From assembly GCF_007746075.1 (NCBI RefSeq), contig NZ_CP036339.1:1326856-1390855 (forward strand): 64,000 nt of DNA, written 5' to 3'. Made by a program: the position numbers and the translations under genes. Below are positions 62,796 through 64,000 of this stretch, one piece after another. Source of the DNA: Lacipirellula limnantheis. GTDB taxonomy: Bacteria > Planctomycetota > Planctomycetia > Pirellulales > Lacipirellulaceae. The notes under the pieces were generated by a model. That model worked only from the letters and a program-made list of their open reading frames with translations. It was not told the origin of the DNA and ran no database searches. Position 1 is the stretch's first letter. Every line of letters begins with the position of its first letter.

Positions 62796-62908
62796 AGCAA
62801 CTGAGTATAAGCGACCGGGTAGGGGGAGTTAACGCCCGGGGGCCTCGTTTTGCGCGCGGCGAGGAAATACCGCCCCGGATCAGCGAATCATAACGAATCT
62901 GTGGGCAA

Positions 62909-63514
62909 TTAGGCGCCTGCCGGCGGCTCGCGACGACCCATCTCCCTGGCCGGGACGCCGCCGACAATTTGGGCTGCCTCCACGTCTCGGGCAACGACGC
63001 TGCCGCTCGCCACGAGGGCGTTGGCTCCCACGCGCACGCCGGGAAGGATCGTTGCACGAGCCGCGATCCAGGCCCCGTCTCCAATTCGAATGGGGGCCGG
63101 AAGCAGATCGAATGTTCGGCGGCGATGGTCGTGACTTCCGGTGCAGAGGTACGTCAACTGCGAGATGCAAACATGGTTTCCAATCTCGACGTCGACCATA
63201 TTGTCGAGCCACGACTCCTGCCCGATCCAACAATGGTCGCCTACGGCGAGCCGCCAAGGAAACTTGATGCGCACATGCGGTTTGATGACGACTCCGCGTC
63301 CAATGCGCGCCCCGAACAGACGCAATAGTCGCACCTTGAGACTGCTCACTGGCAGCCAGCCCCCTTCAAAGAAGACCAAGCTGCAGAAGTACCACAGCGT
63401 CCGCACGACGCGACCGCGTCCCGGATCGAAGTTCGAGTTTTCGTAGCCGGATAGATCGACCCATGAAGACGTCGTCTCGGCTGACAAGGGCGGTTGGTGC
63501 ATCTCGGTGCTCAT
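62909..63514 (-). CDS. WcaF-type acetyltransferase
   Basis: This 201-residue left-handed beta-helix acyltransferase has hexapeptide repeats from about residue 70 (GARIGRGVVIKPHVRIKFPW, WIGQESWLDNMVDVEIGNHVCISQ) and a C-terminal ILPGVRVGANALVASGSVVARDV coil. The N-terminus (DLSGYENSNFDPGRGRVVRTLWYF) is typical of WcaF colanic-acid acetyltransferases. It would O-acetylate a glycan precursor. Its start abuts the stop of the upstream glycosyltransferase without any gap, so the two are co-translated. Confidence 0.88.
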   Translation of the reverse strand: MSTEMHQPPLSAETTSSWVDLSGYENSNFDPGRGRVVRTLWYFCSLVFFEGGWLPVSSLKVRLLRLFGARIGRGVVIKPHVRIKFPWRLAVGDHCWIGQESWLDNMVDVEIGNHVCISQLTYLCTGSHDHRRRTFDLLPAPIRIGDGAWIAARATILPGVRVGANALVASGSVVARDVEAAQIVGGVPAREMGRREPPAGA

Positions 63515-64000
63515 TTACGCCGTCCGCTTGGAATCGCACGTTCGATCGGCGACCGTTGCGAACGGAGCCGGGCCGCGGGCGATCGCGCCGCGATACATCG
63601 CTTCATATCCAGCCGCTAGTCGGTCGCCGTCGAGCCATTGCCGCACAAAGGTCTGTTGCTGAAGGCGCATCGCTTCGGCTTTTGCCGGATTGCCGAGAAT
63701 CTCAGCGATGCTCGCCGCGATGGCTTGAGGAGCGTTCTCAACGATGCTCACCCCTCCTTGTTGCAACTCGCGCCAAATGTCGGTGCCGCGCGTCGTAACG
63801 ACAGGCGCCCCGCAGGCCATTGCTTCCGGTAGCACCAAGCCGAAGTTCTCCTGGTGCGTCGGCAGGACAAACACGTCGGCGGTCTCGTAGAGCGACAACT
63901 TCAATTCGCCGCGGACCATACCTAGAAAAAACGTCTGGTTACCGATCTTGAGCTCCGCGGCGAGTCGAGTAAGTTCGGCGACGTAACGGTCCTCGCCCGG
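63515..64000 (-). CDS. GT4-family glycosyltransferase, C-terminal part (cut by window edge)
   Basis: The frame remains open to the right edge, giving at least 161 residues of the donor-binding half. It reads RYVAELTRLAAELK, then VFVLPTHQENFGLVLPEAMACGAPVVTT with the two Glu of the EX7E motif. The segment ADVFVLPTHQENFGL is diagnostic of GT4. The N-terminal acceptor domain lies outside the window. It directly precedes the wcaF-type gene with zero spacing and belongs to the same surface-glycan unit. Confidence 0.85.
   Translation of the reverse strand, partial: PGEDRYVAELTRLAAELKIGNQTFFLGMVRGELKLSLYETADVFVLPTHQENFGLVLPEAMACGAPVVTTRGTDIWRELQQGGVSIVENAPQAIAASIAEILGNPAKAEAMRLQQQTFVRQWLDGDRLAAGYEAMYRGAIARGPAPFATVADRTCDSKRTA

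Overview
The window looks like a stretch of a planctomycete chromosome of the Pirellulales type (class Planctomycetia). The evidence is high GC with a strong G/C third-position bias, a BBP7-type outer-membrane barrel, a planctomycete-type sigma-region-4-like protein, a SEC-C/TPR protein ending in WTP, a Ser/Thr kinase with a zinc-ribbon tail, and many small proteins of a kind I know only from this phylum. The genus call is inference. Genes are loosely packed on both strands. Start codons include GTG and TTG, Shine-Dalgarno sites are often weak or absent, and intergenic spaces are rich in hairpins.

1-2.6 kb is accessory DNA: two inverted copies of an IS630-type transposase tail bracket a broken IS630 transposase head and a sigma-like gene. 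2.6-14.7 kb is mostly housekeeping: a membrane protein, an ASCH protein, tRNA-Gly(GCC), trigger factor, two tandem clpP genes, a lipoprotein, gap (reverse strand, with clear promoter and terminator), a methyltransferase, a divergent mddA-like/TetR pair, a RidA-family gene, panB and a DCC thiol oxidoreductase. 14.9-23.5 kb holds large envelope proteins of unknown function, a TolC-like outer-membrane factor and a WYL regulator that overlaps it by 74 bases. 23.6-29.7 kb carries tmk, ispE, spoVG (with zinc-ribbon tail), csrA, a YjbQ gene and ribD. 29.8-42 kb carries a SEC-C/TPR protein, transaldolase, a BBP7 barrel, an MMPL transporter, an S41 protease, a small acidic protein and folC.

42.1-48.5 kb is the most system-like region. 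An ABC ATPase and FtsX-type permease are followed by an exported CPFC-motif protein and two DUF3299-type proteins sharing a Cys-Cys-Phe-Gly motif, then an NTF2-like protein; short intergenic hairpins separate several of them. I read this as a candidate envelope system that handles a metal or thiol ligand. Upstream of the folC gene on the reverse strand lies an ATG-less, strongly structured stretch ending in a perfect intrinsic terminator, which could be a small RNA or a folC attenuator.

48.6-57.5 kb holds a PP2C phosphatase paired with a zinc-ribbon Ser/Thr kinase, a D-2-hydroxyacid dehydrogenase, a long coiled-coil protein and two spermidine-synthase-like proteins (one membrane-fused, one exported). 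57.6-64 kb is surface-glycan biosynthesis: DUF4254, a GT4 glycosyltransferase, a GT9 heptosyltransferase-like protein, GDP-mannose dehydratase, GDP-fucose synthase, a WcaF-type acetyltransferase and a second glycosyltransferase cut by the window edge.

All family calls were made by reading the sequence without database searches. Start sites without a ribosome-binding site are provisional.
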